DNA from: Cycas panzhihuaensis | Lineage: Eukaryota; Cycadophyta | Reading direction: 5' to 3' | Assembly: GCA_023213395.1 (NCBI GenBank) | Contig: CM041465.1 | Location: forward strand, 158,417,741-158,481,740 | DNA length: 64,000 nucleotides | In this document: one piece after another, positions 1 to 11,160 of the stretch | Layout of the letters: each line of letters starts with the position of its first letter | Numbering within the stretch: position 1 is the stretch's first letter | Made by a program: the position numbers and the translations under genes | Notes under the pieces: model-generated | Database searches by the model: none | Told to the model about the DNA's origin: nothing | The model's input: the letters and a program-made list of their open reading frames with translations, nothing else

Positions 1-420
1 TAACCTACCTTGAGAGAGCAACATATGTCATTATCAATGCTTTGTGGGCAAAGCATGTTTCGAAAGAGCAAGATTTATTATGGACCTATACCATTAACAG
101 AAATCGACCATCGGTATAGCTGGATCATGGGTTAATATAAGTTAGCCTCAATTATAATTATTTAAAGTCAATTTTATTATTATTAGGGACTAGGTATTTT
201 ATTATTATTATTATTGGAAGTTTTTAAAAGGCAATTAATTTTGACACCTCTAAATATAGGACCATGATTCATTTGTAAATCATCTTTTGTGAGTTAATCA
301 ATTTGGAGTCTTTTGACCATTTAGCTCCTAGGAGCTTCTATTTAGCTTTCATTTCAGTTTTTTTTTATCTTTGTGGAAGTATACTTGATTTAGGATTATT
401 ATAGGATGCCATAAGTGACA
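1..420 (+). other. Left edge: possible Ty3 pol tail, otherwise no gene
   Basis: Bases 35-60 (GCTTTGTGGGCAAAGCATGT) resemble the end of the Ty3 reading frame at 7832-7856, so the first ~100 bases may be the tail of a second copy of that family lying mostly outside the window. The rest is AT-rich, with an ATT-type microsatellite near 175-222. I see no open frame and no clear LTR boundary. A 5' LTR for the Ty3 element that follows would be expected here but could not be recognised. Confidence 0.3.
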
Positions 421-639
421 ACTTCATAAGTTTGAGGAACGATATAACAAGCCTTAGAAACATGATGAGTGGAGCTACACAAAAATTCAATAAGAGATTG
501 AATGATCACAACGGCGAAACAGGACCATCCCACAAAAAGGAAGAATTCTTTGAAGAAAGGGATTGAGAAGGTAAACTAAAGAAAAGGCTCAAGGATACCA
601 AATTCCTTCAAGAAAAGTTTGATCTAGAGAAGTCAAAAG

Positions 640-1310
640 ACATTTGTAGCTAGATAATCCAAATAAAAATTTATTTCCAAATGAATATTGGATCAACAAA
701 AGAAAAAATATTAGTGGCTTCCCTTCTCTTATATGAAAAGGCACTTAAGTGGTTCCACTGGTGGAATAGAATCTATCAAGGGACAGAACATTATAATTAA
801 GATTTCTTAAAAGTAACCCTAATGGAACAATATGAAGACACTCAGAACATAGACTCCTTCCCTCGGTTTATGCATTTACAACTGATTAGTTTAGTATAAG
901 CCTACACAGAACAATTCTAGAATCTACAAAGCTTGATCACCAAGGACATCGAGGATGAACTGCTAATATAGGCATATATTATAGGACTTAAAGGGAATAT
1001 TAAGTTCCATTTAAAAACACAAATAGTAGTAACCCTATGTAACATAATCTGCTAAGTAAATAATGTTAAGGCTAAATTTCCAAAAGTAAGACAAAGTTAC
1101 GTCCATTGTAATGAACCCCCTCAATATCAAGGATAAAGTTACCCACTTAACTAGAATCTCTTAGGCCTGAAAGTTAAGCCTCCACTTATAGAAGAGAAAG
1201 AAGGTGGGCTAACAAGAAATAAACTATCCAATCCAAACATCTAAAATGAGTAACTTATTTTAATTACAGAGAAAAATAGAAGCATAGCCATAAGTGCCTA
1301 ATAAAAAAGG
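640..1310 (+). pseudogene. GYP1 gag (retrotransposon capsid) remnant
   Basis: The translation near 715-1010 contains ASLLLYEKALKWFHWW and later FLKVTLMEQYED, the typical pattern of plant Ty3 gag capsid domains (LxGxAxxWW, then FxxxFxxxF). At least four in-frame stops interrupt about 200 codons. The nucleic-acid-binding end, expected near 1230-1300, is too decayed to show a clear CCHC knuckle. It is non-functional, and its value is in identifying the element. Confidence 0.65.
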
Positions 1311-1499
1311 TATTCATGATTAATAATGAGGACACAAATAACCCAAACTCAAATGAATAAGAAGAAGAGCTGCAACCAATCAATGAGGAAGTAGAAATTA
1401 AGGGGTTAGTTATTCATATAGAAGCCAAAAACATGTAAATATCATTGCAAGCAATTATAGGAAAGAACAATACCTCCCAAACACTACAATTCAAAAGGA

Positions 1500-1620
1500 G
1501 GATCGAGAACACAAAAATATTGATTTTGATGGATAGTAGTGACACTCACAACTTTATTACTAGGCCAACAATAGTTAGACTCAGGCTTCAAATAGAACCC
1601 CTTAAGTTATTTTAAGTCAC
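1500..1620 (+). pseudogene. GYP1 aspartic protease remnant
   Basis: The translation at about 1518-1568 reads LILMDSSDTHNFITRPT. It aligns with the Ty3 protease active-site stretch, in which the usual motif is D-S-G-A-T-H-N-F. Here the Gly-Ala pair has become Ser-Asp, so the catalytic loop is altered as well as the frame being broken nearby. The position between gag and RT supports the assignment. Confidence 0.6.
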
Positions 1621-2149
1621 TATCGTAAATAGAAAGAGCATACCATGTGGAGGTTACTACAAGAAGGTATAATTAGAAATAGTGGACTATTTAATAAGTA
1701 TGGTAATGTTATCCATGCCCATAGGAGTCATCGACATAGTCCTCAGCATTCAATGGCTACAAAAACTCAGGAATATTGTTATCAACTACAAGACCCATTT
1801 CATGAGTTTTTATTTTTTAGAAAAGGCATAAGTATAAATTATAGGCACCACCCATACCACCAACCTAACTAATGGCCTCTTACCAGATGGAGAAGTTATT
1901 GAGGGAAAACTAAACTTTATATGTGATGATATACTATAAAATCGCAATTGAAGATATTCCATAAAAGGTACATACACTCATTGATCAACATAGCAAAGTC
2001 TTTGAAGACTAACCCCACAGGTTACCATCAAGTCATAGATGCAAATGCAATATCAAGTTAGCACTAAGGGCCACAGTAGTAAACATTCTACCATAACGAC
2101 ACCCATATCATTTCAAAAAGGAGATTCAATGAATTACTTAGAATCTCTT

Positions 2150-2800
2150 GTAGCAAGGGTACATTACCCCCAACTTTAGCCCTTTCACGTCCCAAGTTAT
2201 ACTAAGTCGAAAGAAAGATGGATCATACCAGATGTGTATCAACTACCAAGGACTTAACAAGCTCACAGTCAAGAATAGGTACCAAATTCCCCGAATAGAC
2301 AAGCTACATGCAGCTGGGTATTTTTCTAAGATTGATCTACATTTGTGATATGATCAAATCCTAATTAAGGTAGAAGATGTATACAAAACAACTTCCTAAA
2401 CCCATGAAGGATTATTTAAATTTTGTGTCATGCCATTTAGGTTAACTAATGCCCTAGCCACATTCTAGAGCACCATGAACAATATATTGAAACCCTTCCT
2501 TTGAAAGTTTATGTTAGTATTCTTTGTCAACATATTAATTTATAGCTAAACATGGGAAGAGCACTTAGAACACCTCAGAGTTGTACTATAAGTGCTAAGA
2601 GATAACTAGTTCTTTACAAACAAGGAAAAATACACCTTTGGGTGAACATAAGTAGAATATATTGGATATATTATCACCCAAGAAGGTGTCAAAATGAATC
2701 TCAAGAAGGTCCAAGAAATTATAGAATGGCCCACACTAAAGAATGTAATAAGTGGGAGAAGCTTCTTAGGCATTGTTGATTTTTATGTTAGTTCATCAAA
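2150..2800 (+). pseudogene. GYP1 reverse transcriptase remnant
   Basis: One frame read through stops gives CINYQGLNKLTVKNRYQIP, then IDKLHAAGYFSKIDL, then FKFCVMPFRLTNALATF. These are the conserved blocks of Ty3 RT: the R/CxDYRxLN block, the palm block around YFSKIDL, and the MPFGLTNAPATF block. The later FFVNILIYS replaces the FxDDILI(Y/F)S catalytic block; the first Asp of the YVDD-type motif has become Asn-containing sequence, so the site is dead. Stops occur about every 30 codons. Confidence 0.8.
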
Positions 2801-2879
2801 GGATATGCCCACGTTATAGCAGAAAGAGGGATTCACATGGAGCGAATTAATAGGGGATGTATTCCAAGGACTGAAAATA

Positions 2880-3002
2880 ATAATGGTAATAGCCATAGTG
2901 CTCATAACCCAAGATTTTAGTTATCCATTCAGTTTAGAATATGATGCATCAAGAGTAGGACTAGGAGTCATACTCCTCCAAGACAACCAACCGTTGATAT
3001 AT
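2880..3002 (+). pseudogene. GYP1 RNase H, first part, cut by NA1
   Basis: The translation near 2925-3000 gives SLEYDASRVGLGVILLQDNQPLIY, read in two pieces around the SLEYDAS core. It matches the start of the Ty3 RNase H domain, whose first catalytic Asp lies in the TDAS-type motif. The frame stops where NA1 begins at 3003 and resumes with SHKLN after 6115, so the inserted element splits one domain. Confidence 0.75.
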
Positions 3003-3381
3003 TGTTAGAATTATAACATAGTAGATCTATTGGACATATGAAAATATAATAAAGTACATATACATGATGTGATAATAATTGTAAACAATAATGAAACAAA
3101 CAAAAGAATGAAGTATGTATAATACATAAGACAATAAATCTTATGGGAAATGATCATTTCCCATTATTGCATTAGATATGAATGCATACTTATAATATAT
3201 AATCACCTCATACTTGTCCAATCATATGTAAAAACCCTTATGTCCACTAATTAGACATTTACATGGATAGGTATACACCACCTTGTACACAACTTAATAT
3301 ATCCCAATTCAATAATCCTATGAAAGAATTAAGGGGAACTCCTTAATATTAACATTAACTAATTAAGCATTATTTCTAACA
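3003..3381 (-). repeat. NA1 3' LTR (left copy)
   Basis: It pairs with 5732-6110 along its whole length, with many substitutions. It is bounded by TGTTAG and CTAACA. A C-rich tract of about 14 bases follows immediately, the complement of the polypurine tract that primes plus-strand synthesis, and this identifies it as the 3' LTR in minus orientation. Confidence 0.85.
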
Positions 3382-5716
3382 CCCCCCCCCCCCCTATAAT
3401 GTTTAATTATATAATTTAAATGTCACATCAACATAATATCAACACTTCATTACATCATCAACACTCTTTCATCAAGGCAGGAACTATTTGTCTTCTTCAA
3501 TAAGACAAGAACCATCTACCTTCTCCAATATCCATCTCTAACTTATACAAGTTGTTCAAGTAGAAGTTACATACCAACTAATTCTTATTGGAATTCATAT
3601 AAAGAAATCTCCATCTATTGAACTACAGGGATAACCAACTGTTGCAATTATCAGTTCTCTAGGAAACTCTTTCAGGTACACGGTTTTATCAACATCAAGT
3701 CAACTATTCTAGAAACAAGCCAAACTACTTGGCTAGTCAAATAATTTAAAAGCAAGAGTAGCAAGTGGATTCCACCTCTTGATATATAGGATTTAACAGT
3801 AACTTCTTCTCCTTCTTGAAGCCTTCACCAAATGGCTTCATTTGATATTAGCAATGCTCTCATTTGGCTTGCTCTCAACACATAGCCACCTAATCTTGGG
3901 ATTGCAAAGGTCACCATCCATCTATCAATCAACAAACAATTATGCTTAAAGTTTCAAACTCTAAGCTCTTCAAGATTACATACAGGTTGCTTATTTGTTC
4001 AAAAATATACAGCATACAAATACTAGTAACATAGGATATAACTTCATAAGAAATAAAAATAAGTCTCTCATTAAGTATTTTTAACCAATATAAGTTCTTT
4101 TGAGACTTATAAATAAATTAAGCCTATTTTCCTTGATTAAAATCTACCTAACATCAAACTCAAAAGATGTCATGCCATAGCTCATTTTGACTGTGATAAA
4201 ATAACGAAACTAATACACTTGACAACACCTTGATCTGATATTTTAGTGATGAATTATTGAAGAAAGACTGCTAGCATGATATCTAGAAATTAGAATTGGA
4301 CAAAAATAAGAACAAGCCTTTTTTGTTAATAGGTTCAAGTCATACACTCATCTTTATATGGCCATCCTGGTGCTTTGATCAGGGAGCTACTGTAGACTTT
4401 AACTATAATCTTAATTTAATTAAATTACATAAAGCATTAGAAAATATAATTTTACTATTTAAAAAATATGTGGTCATACAATAACCTGGTGATTAAATCT
4501 AGTTAAATCATTCATCACAATGATTTCTCCGGTAGCTTCACTCTTACCTTTGGCTAGAGTAGTGGTTTCCTTTTACTCCTCTCAGTACTTAAATCCACAA
4601 CCTACCCTTCACTAAATAGTATTGCCCTACAATTTTCTATAAGTCATAATCCTTTTCTTTCCCATTGACATCCCCTTCAAGCATTTCCCAAAGCCATTTA
4701 ATTTGCAAAGCTACTAGATGTCCATGATTGATGACAATCCCCCTATGTTAACCATAAATAATACACGAATCAATAAGATACTTGAGCATTGCCCATCAGT
4801 GTATTGTAGCCTGTAAGATCATGGGAGGATCCAAAGAACAAGCATTATCGACTTCCTGTGTACTTCAGATGATCCACATTGCCTCTCAAATATATGATGA
4901 CCTCCATTATATAGATGATGACCCACTTCATAGGGGCCAGCCTTCCAATCATATCATTTTTAGTGTTGACATGGTAGTTCTGGCAAGAGACGCTCTCTTC
5001 CCTCTCGATTTTGAATGCATTGTTCCAGTTGCAAGATTGGTCAAAGTGATAGCCCCGATAGTAAGGACTATGGGATCTAAGGGGATGGTTGGGCAACATA
5101 TAGATTTGAAGTGCTAACTTTGAATCCACCTTGTAGCTAGTTTGGTAGTGTGATTAAGATTAGACCAGGTCACATTGTCTCTACTAATAACATTTTCATT
5201 ATTCATAAATAGAAGAGCTAACCAAAACAAAAATAGAGAGTGAGTGTTATAACTTGTTATAGGTGTGATATCACATGTTATTCTATTCAATGTTTTGTGG
5301 ATTAAAGTGCCCTATTTGGATGTTGGATTGTTATCTTCAGTGCTGAAAATGTTCCCAAGTTTTAGAGGAAAACCTTATATATGCCCAATGGTTCTCTTAT
5401 ATTCAACTAATCTTTCAAATCTAAATTACATGATGGACTTATTCTAGAAATATTCCACATCCCAACAAATACTCTATTTTTTATTATCTATGTATTGCAT
5501 CCATAATATTTCTGAATTCCTTTACTTTAGCACTTCAGGTGACACTTGTGCCAATTTGCATACAAATGGCAGATGGGATTGTGATAATGATAAAAGTTTA
5601 ATATCTTCATCTTTTGTTCTACTTTCAGCATCCTAAGCATCTGTCTCAATTTCTAGTGAAGCCATTTATTCATTAGAAAGTAAGGCCATATAACCTACAC
5701 ATCTCAATCTCGTTAT
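3382..5716 (-). other. NA1 internal region, no recognised coding domain
   Basis: About 2.3 kb of AT-rich sequence lies between the polypurine tract and the primer site. Frames of 60-110 codons occur on both strands (for example 4782-5117 plus and 4845-5129 minus, which overlap each other), but neither shows a known retroelement domain or a good codon pattern. I treat the region as the non-coding cargo of a LARD-like element. Confidence 0.5.
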
Positions 5717-5717
5717 C

Positions 5718-5731
5718 TTACTCTAATACTA
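5718..5731 (-). promoter_or_regulatory. NA1 primer binding site, degenerate
   Basis: On the minus strand, TAGTATTAGAGTAA lies directly inside the 5' LTR. It matches 9 of the first 12 bases of the TGGTATCAGAGC site, which is complementary to the initiator Met tRNA 3' end. Confidence 0.6.
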
Positions 5732-6110
5732 TGTTAGAATTATAGAAGAACAGATATATTGAACATATAAAGATATAATAAAGCACATATACATGCGGTG
5801 ATAACAGATGTAAATAATAAATGAACAAATGAAAGAATGAAGTATGTGCAATATATAAGACAATAAAACTTGTGGGAAATGATTATCTCTATTTATCGCA
5901 TTAGGTATGAATACATACTTATAGTACATAGTCACTTCATACTTATCTAATCATATGTAAGAACCTTTATGTCCACCTAAAGGACATTTATATAAATAGG
6001 TGTGTACCACCTTACATACAACTTAACATATCTTAATTCAATAATCCTATGAGAGAGTTATAGGGGACTCCTTAACATTAACATTAATAAATTAAACATT
6101 ATCTCTAACA
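5732..6110 (-). repeat. NA1 5' LTR (right copy)
   Basis: This is a direct repeat of 3003-3381, with the same TGTTAG and CTAACA ends. It sits next to the primer binding site, so it is the 5' LTR of the minus-oriented element. The base after its end returns to the interrupted RNase H frame of GYP1. Confidence 0.85.
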
Positions 6111-6410
6111 CATATAAAAGTCATAAACTAAATACAAAAGAATGGCTAAAACCCATTTACGATAAGGAGACACTACCAATCATACACACTATACACCAAT
6201 GATGATAATATTTACTAAGAAGGAAATTTATGGTCAAGATCAATATTAATAATCTCAAATACTTCCTAAATCAGAAAACCTTATCGAATGAATAACAAAA
6301 ATGGGTAAGTAAATTCCAGAGCTTTAATTTCGATATCATTTACAAGAAGGGGAAAGAAAATGTTATTGTAAATGTATTATTGAGAATCCCCAAGGATATC
6401 CCTAAGCAAA
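6111..6410 (+). pseudogene. GYP1 RNase H, second part
   Basis: Resuming after NA1, the frame gives SHKLNTKEWLKPIYDKETL and then NNLKYFLNQKTLSNE, WVSKFQSFNFDIIYKKGKEN and VIVNVLLRIP. These follow the C-terminal half of Ty3 RNase H, including the tether motif that in intact copies reads ADALSR. Three or more stops are present. The exact fit to the sequence before 3003 confirms NA1 as a clean insertion. Confidence 0.8.
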
Positions 6411-6479
6411 AAAAAAAAATCCCTGTGTAGGCAATTTCTATAACCACCCTAACCTAGATCTAAGAGCTTACTCGAGAAT

Positions 6480-7480
6480 ATCAAGATGACTTAATGTTCT
6501 AAAAAATACTATAGAAAATTTATACCAAAGAGCAAACTAAGTATAAACTAAGGGGTGACCTAATCCTACTAAAGGGTAAGATCATAGTACCAACCATATC
6601 ATATTAAAAAGTATAATTTTATTCGAAGCACACTCCACCTCAATAATAGGACATGTGGGGATTGAAAGTCTATAATAAATTTTTTTGAAAAGGAATAAAA
6701 AAACATATCCACAATTTCGTCTTAGAATACAATATATGTCAAAAGAACAAGAGTGAAAGCATAAAGATTCTAGGGGTACTCTAACCACTATATATACCAA
6801 AGTAAAAATTGGGAGAGATCTCAATAGATTTTATAACAAGGTTTCCCAAATTAGAAGGCAAAAATACGATCTTCATCATAGTTGGTTGTCTAACCAAATA
6901 TGCCCATTTTAGGGGAATCCAAACAACTGCAAAATCAAGTCATATCACCAAGCTCTTCATCAAGGAGATCCACTACCTTCATGGATTCCTGAAAGTTATT
7001 GCTAGTAAATATGATCCTAAGTTCACAAGCAACTTTGGTTAAGAACTATTCAAACAAACAATCACAAAACTCTCATGAGTATAACCTATCACTCTCAAAT
7101 TGACGATCAAATAGATGTAGTAAATAAATGTTTGGAAAGATATAAATAGAATTTCACATCTGATAAACAACAACTGTAGCATAAATGACTTCACAAGTGG
7201 TGGTACAATACCACCTACCATATAACCTTCAAAATGGCCCCCTTCCAATCTCTATACAGGTTGAAACTTCCACCAATTCTTGCATGGGATATTACCTCAC
7301 AAGTCTAATCCATTCAAGAACAACAAGAGAAAATGGAGAGAACAATGTAAATACTCAAAGACAACTTAAATCTAGCCAGAAATTGGATGAAACAACAAGT
7401 AGACCTACACAAAGTAGAATGATCATTCATGGTAGAAGTTTGGTTTTTTCTAAGGCTTCAACCTTATAAATAGGTCACAA
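6480..7480 (+). pseudogene. GYP1 integrase remnant
   Basis: A 77-codon open piece (6809-7042) carries ISIDFITRFPKLEGKN and FIIVGCLTKYAHF, the start of the Ty3 integrase core with its first catalytic Asp. The second catalytic block reads VIASKYDPKFTSNFG, where intact copies have a S-D-R-D-P-K-F stretch, so the catalytic Asp is replaced. Downstream, ITYHSQIDDQIDVVNKCLER and WWYNTTYH mark the E-containing block and the end of the core. An upstream segment at 6582-6780 is a decayed zinc-binding N-terminus. Confidence 0.8.
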
Positions 7481-7878
7481 TAAAACAATCAAGCAAATTC
7501 AAATTACAACCATGATTCTTTGGCCCATATCATATTTTAAGAAAACTAGGAGAAGTGGCATATCAACTCAATTTATTACTAAGGAGTCGTATCCACATCG
7601 TCTTCCACATCTCATGTCTTAAATGAAAGCTAGGATAAACTACTATTCCATAGACAAAATTACCAGTACTAGACGAAGAAGGCAAGATAATTATAGAACC
7701 AAAAGGCATCTTATAGATACAGACTAGGAAACTGTGCTCTAAGGAAATTCAAGAGTACATGATAAAGTGGAAGACCCTTTACTGCAAAAAATCCAATTGG
7801 GAATCTAAATAGTAGTACCAACAACCTATGAACCTTCCCATGCTTTGAGGGTAAAGCATGTTTTTAAGGGAAGGGACT
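7481..7878 (+). pseudogene. GYP1 integrase C-terminal tail and polypurine tract
   Basis: The translation gives [19 protein letters not shown] and [14 protein letters not shown], the conserved C-terminal block after the Ty3 integrase core, then a tail including EYMIKWKTLP that resembles the remnant of a chromo-like domain. The frame ends in HVFKGRDL followed by TAA at the LTR boundary. The purine stretch AAGGGAAGGGA at 7866-7876 is a good polypurine tract. Confidence 0.65.
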
Positions 7879-8408
7879 TGTAACATTCCTAATCTAGAAG
7901 ATTGACTTCATTATACAGTATTTATTAGTTATTATGTAGTATTCTAGTCAACTTCGTTACTTATTCTTGCCAACTTTAGCTATGTCTTTTGGGCGACTTC
8001 TTTAAGTGGATTTTACTTACCTATATATAGGGCTTTTTAACCTAGGACTTGGGCATCAATTTGGGTTCTAGCTCTACCATATATTTAACCTTAAGGATCC
8101 ATTTTTGGGAGAATGTCTTGCCTCAAAGAGGAAGCTAGAGACTCAATTTTACTTATTATAAGTTTGGTATCTTTTATACATACATTATTGATGTTATTTC
8201 ACTTTAATATTTAGTCTATTTGATCATTGAAGTTGTGGATATTGTACTTTTCACTTTAATATTTTCTTTTAGTACTTGTTTACTTGTACAAAACTCTAAA
8301 AGATAGTCTTGTGTATGGATATTATCTATGTTTGAAGTGTGAATTTCCCTTAGAATCCTCACATAAGCCTTAGACTGACAAAGAGTTCTCTAAGGGGCCC
8401 AAAACACA
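7879..8408 (+). repeat. Probable GYP1 3' LTR
   Basis: It starts TGTAACATTCC right after the polypurine tract and plausibly ends in CA near 8408, where Copia coding sequence begins. A TATATATAGGGC-type promoter box lies near 8022-8033. The length of about 530 bp is reasonable for an LTR. No partner LTR is visible in the window, so the right boundary is uncertain. Confidence 0.45.
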
Positions 8409-8925
8409 CCTGTTATTACTATGGTAAGCCTAGCCACATATAAGAATACTATGAAAAAAAGAACTACAACATCATGAAAAAGAATCGAAGAGGACAAGTA
8501 AGAGGGCATGGATATAGAGGCCACTATACATCAAAAGATGAACAATTATTTGTAGTAACATATTAATCCAAACATAACATAGCAAATGCTTAGATTGTTA
8601 ATTTAAGGGCAACTCACCACATGATAGAAAACGTTTAATAGCTAAAGGATGTCAAACAAACTAAAGGTGAAAGTATGACTTTTAAAAATAATCAAACCTT
8701 ATCAGTAAAAGGAATTGGTAAAGCACCATTAATCATGAGTAATTAGAAAAAATTATTTATAGGAGGTGTCTTGTTTAGACCAGGCTAACAATAAGTTTAT
8801 TATTAGTCAGTTAGATAGAAGATCAAAATATGAGTGCCTTCTTCTAAAATAAGAAGTGTCTCATTAAAATCCACAAAAATTAAGTCGTCATTATTGCTAA
8901 ATAAGAATATAGCCTTTACAAATTA

Positions 8926-9700
8926 ATGGCCAAACTTGGAGGCTCCAAAGCCTTTATTTCTAATGTGACCACAAAGAACAAATTATGGCATGAAAGAATG
9001 AGTTATTTAAACTATTTCACTCTCAAATTAATACTTGAGTTAAACATGGTACATGGTTTACCTAAAATAGTTGTAGATAAATATATATATGAAGCATGCA
9101 TAATGAAAAAGCAACATAAGAATAAGTTTGAAAATGATAATGCTTGGAGAGAGTCAAATTAGAATTTATCCATTCTTAGCTATGTGGTTCAATGAAGGCA
9201 CAATCACTTAGAGGCTTTATGAACTTTATGATTTTTATTGATCATCTCTCAAACAAAGTTTAGGTATGCTTTCTAAGAAATAAGTCGCAGGCCTTTGAAA
9301 ATTTTAATTACTTCAAACAAAATTGAAAGTGAATCAAACAAGAAGATAGAGATCCTCAAGTCTTTTTTTCTTTTATCAAGGTTTGGTGGGGGGGATGGAA
9401 TGGAATACACCTCTAAAGAATTCAACCAATTATGGAAGCAACATGATATCAGAAGACAATATTCTGCCCCCCAGGCACCTAAATAGAATCAAGTAGTTGA
9501 GAGGATGAATAAGACCTAAGTAGAAAGTGTTAAGACAATGATTAAAGCTATGGGTCTTTCAAATTTATTTTTAAGAGAAGTGATTAGAACTACAATTTAT
9601 CTGACCAATAGAAGCTCCACAAAAGTAATTAGGAAAAAGATACCAAAGAACGTTTAGACAAGCAAAATAACTAAGTATGCCACTTAAGAGTCTTTGCATA
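8926..9700 (+). pseudogene. COP1a pre-integrase and integrase remnant
   Basis: The open piece 8926-9162 contains KNKLWHERMSYLNYFTLK and NMVHGLPKIVVDKYIYEACI, the GAG-pre-integrase block (LWHxRxGH and a later HGLP-C-C zinc site, here losing several Cys/His). The piece 9295-9486 carries DGMEYTSKEFNQLWKQHDI, the second-Asp region of the core, followed after a stop by NQVVERMNKT, which holds the catalytic Glu. Order and spacing fit a Copia integrase. It is non-functional. Confidence 0.75.
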
Positions 9701-10179
9701 TAATGCCTTTTTCTACATTTCTAAAGGATCAAAACACAATGACAAAATATATTTTTCTTAATTATAATAATGTAACTAAAGCATAGAAATTGTATGATTC
9801 AAACACCAAGAAAATACATGTATCATATTATCCTTGAAAAGATAACATGGAATTGGACCTAATCACATTCCAACCCCAAATAAATAAGGATAAAGCAATC
9901 TTGGATCTGATAAAAACATCAAATTCCTCCTCAAACTCACCCAATACCTACTTAAGTGCACCATTCAATCAACATAAATTGTAGAGTACTTTGACCAATG
10001 AGGATCTTGAAATTAAAGTAACAGAAACTGGTATCTAAAAACAATTGTCAATGCACAACTTCTAGAACATGATGGGAAGTGACAATTAAAGATGAGACCT
10101 CTACGCTAAATAAACTATACCCTCATGGCCAATGTATGTAGCACTAATGAGACTTTTACTTTGAAGGAAGTAAGGCTAA

Positions 10180-11160
10180 AAAAAAAAGTGGGAACATGTA
10201 CTTGATAAAGAAATGTAATCTATAAAAAAGAATGATACTTGGGATTGGTTGAATTACATAAAAACAAAGAGGCCATAAGATGCAAATGGATATATAAGAC
10301 CAAGTTTAACTCTATGGAATAGTAGAGAAGCATAAAGTTAGACAAATAGCCAAAGGGTTAAAAACAAAAAGAAAGGCACAAATTTTCAATGGCCAAGATG
10401 ATCAACATCAGAGATATTTTAGCTTTAGCAATACAATGCAAGTGACCTATATACCAATATAATGTCAAAAGTGCATTTCTCAATGGAAAACTACTAGAAA
10501 ATGTCTCTTTAGAGTAGACACCCTAATGATTAGGAAAAGAAAAGAACCATCTATTGTGTTACCTTGAAAAGGCATTGGATGGACTGAAATAGGCTCCTAA
10601 AGCGTGGTACTCAAAATTTGATAATTACTTTCAAAGAAGTTGAATGCAAAGGTCTTAATATGACCCAAATCTATATATCAAGGTTCAAAATTAACATGTG
10701 ACCCTTGTAACGTTATATATGGATGACTTAATTATTACAGGGGTGGCACAAATATAATACAGAATCTCGAAGGGGATTTGAAGAATAATTTAAAGAAGTC
10801 AAATTTTGAACTTATATATTATTGTTTTGCTATTAAAGTCTAGCATAAGTCAGATAACATTTTCATTTCTTAGGCTAAGGATATATAGGAGGTTTTGAAA
10901 TGATTTAGAATGAAGGATTGCAAAACTTCAACTACCCCTACGAAGATAAGTATTAAATTAACAACTAATGAGAGAGGAGAATTAGTTAATCCCACATTAT
11001 GTAGATAACTAGTTGGTAATCACATCTACTTGACTACAACTAGACATAATACCACCTATGTAGTTGTCATCTGTTCTAGATTCACATCTAAACCCAAATA
11101 GAGTTATTAGAATGCTACAAAGTGAATCCTCTGAAACTTGAAAGGAGATATCGCAAACAT
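10180..11160 (+). pseudogene. COP1a reverse transcriptase and RNase H start, remnant
   Basis: Frames read through stops give YQYNVKSAFLNGKLLENVSL, LEKALDGLK, APKAWYSKFDNYFQRS and TLYMDDLIITG. These are the Copia RT blocks, and the catalytic YVDD is changed to YMDD. Around 10980-11090 the text VNPTLCR, LVGNHIYLTTTRHNTTYVV follows the connection to RNase H. The similarity to COP1b ends near 11140. Confidence 0.75.

Larger units (their letters stand above)
3003..6110 (-). mobile_element. NA1, non-autonomous LTR retrotransposon nested in GYP1
   Basis: Two 379 bp direct repeats (3003-3381 and 5732-6110) start TGTTAG and end CTAACA. A run of C directly after the left repeat reads as a G-rich polypurine tract on the minus strand. 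A degenerate Met-tRNA primer site flanks the inner edge of the right repeat, so the element lies in minus orientation. Flanking 5-mers TATAT and CATAT form a near-perfect TSD. The 2.35 kb interior contains no recognisable gag, protease, integrase or RT; short frames exist but match nothing I know. It would have needed enzymes from another element. The visible divergence between the LTRs makes it old. Confidence 0.85.
421..7878 (+). mobile_element. GYP1, degenerate Ty3/Gypsy retrotransposon split by NA1
   Basis: Conceptual translation with many stops and shifts gives gag, aspartic protease, reverse transcriptase, RNase H and integrase in that order. Integrase after RT/RNase H is the Ty3/Gypsy order, the reverse of Copia. 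The RNase H domain is cut after base 3002 by the nested element NA1 and resumes at about 6111. The dense stop codons mean it is long dead. A purine tract at 7866-7877 followed by TGTAACATTCC marks the likely start of the 3' LTR. No matching 5' LTR was found. The family is clear from domain order; the lineage within Ty3/Gypsy was not determined. Confidence 0.8.
8409..11160 (+). mobile_element. COP1a, degenerate Ty1/Copia fragment
   Basis: It runs from a decayed zinc knuckle (C-Y-Y-Y-G-K-P-S-H-I near 8410-8450) through pre-integrase, integrase, RT and the start of RNase H. No LTR or primer site is visible at either end. Its last ~310 bases (10834-11140) match COP1b (17795-18105) at roughly 80% identity, so the two are fragments of one family. 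Stops and shifts are frequent throughout. It is an old, truncated copy. Confidence 0.75.

Noticed and set aside
3379-3396. Run of about 14 C as a sequencing artefact
   Set aside because: Its position, directly against the LTR and reading as G on the element's own strand, fits a polypurine tract; its exact length may still be unreliable.
4782-5129. Opposed frames of 111 (plus) and 94 (minus) codons inside NA1
   Set aside because: They overlap each other on opposite strands, have no family resemblance, and lie in the non-coding interior of a non-autonomous element.
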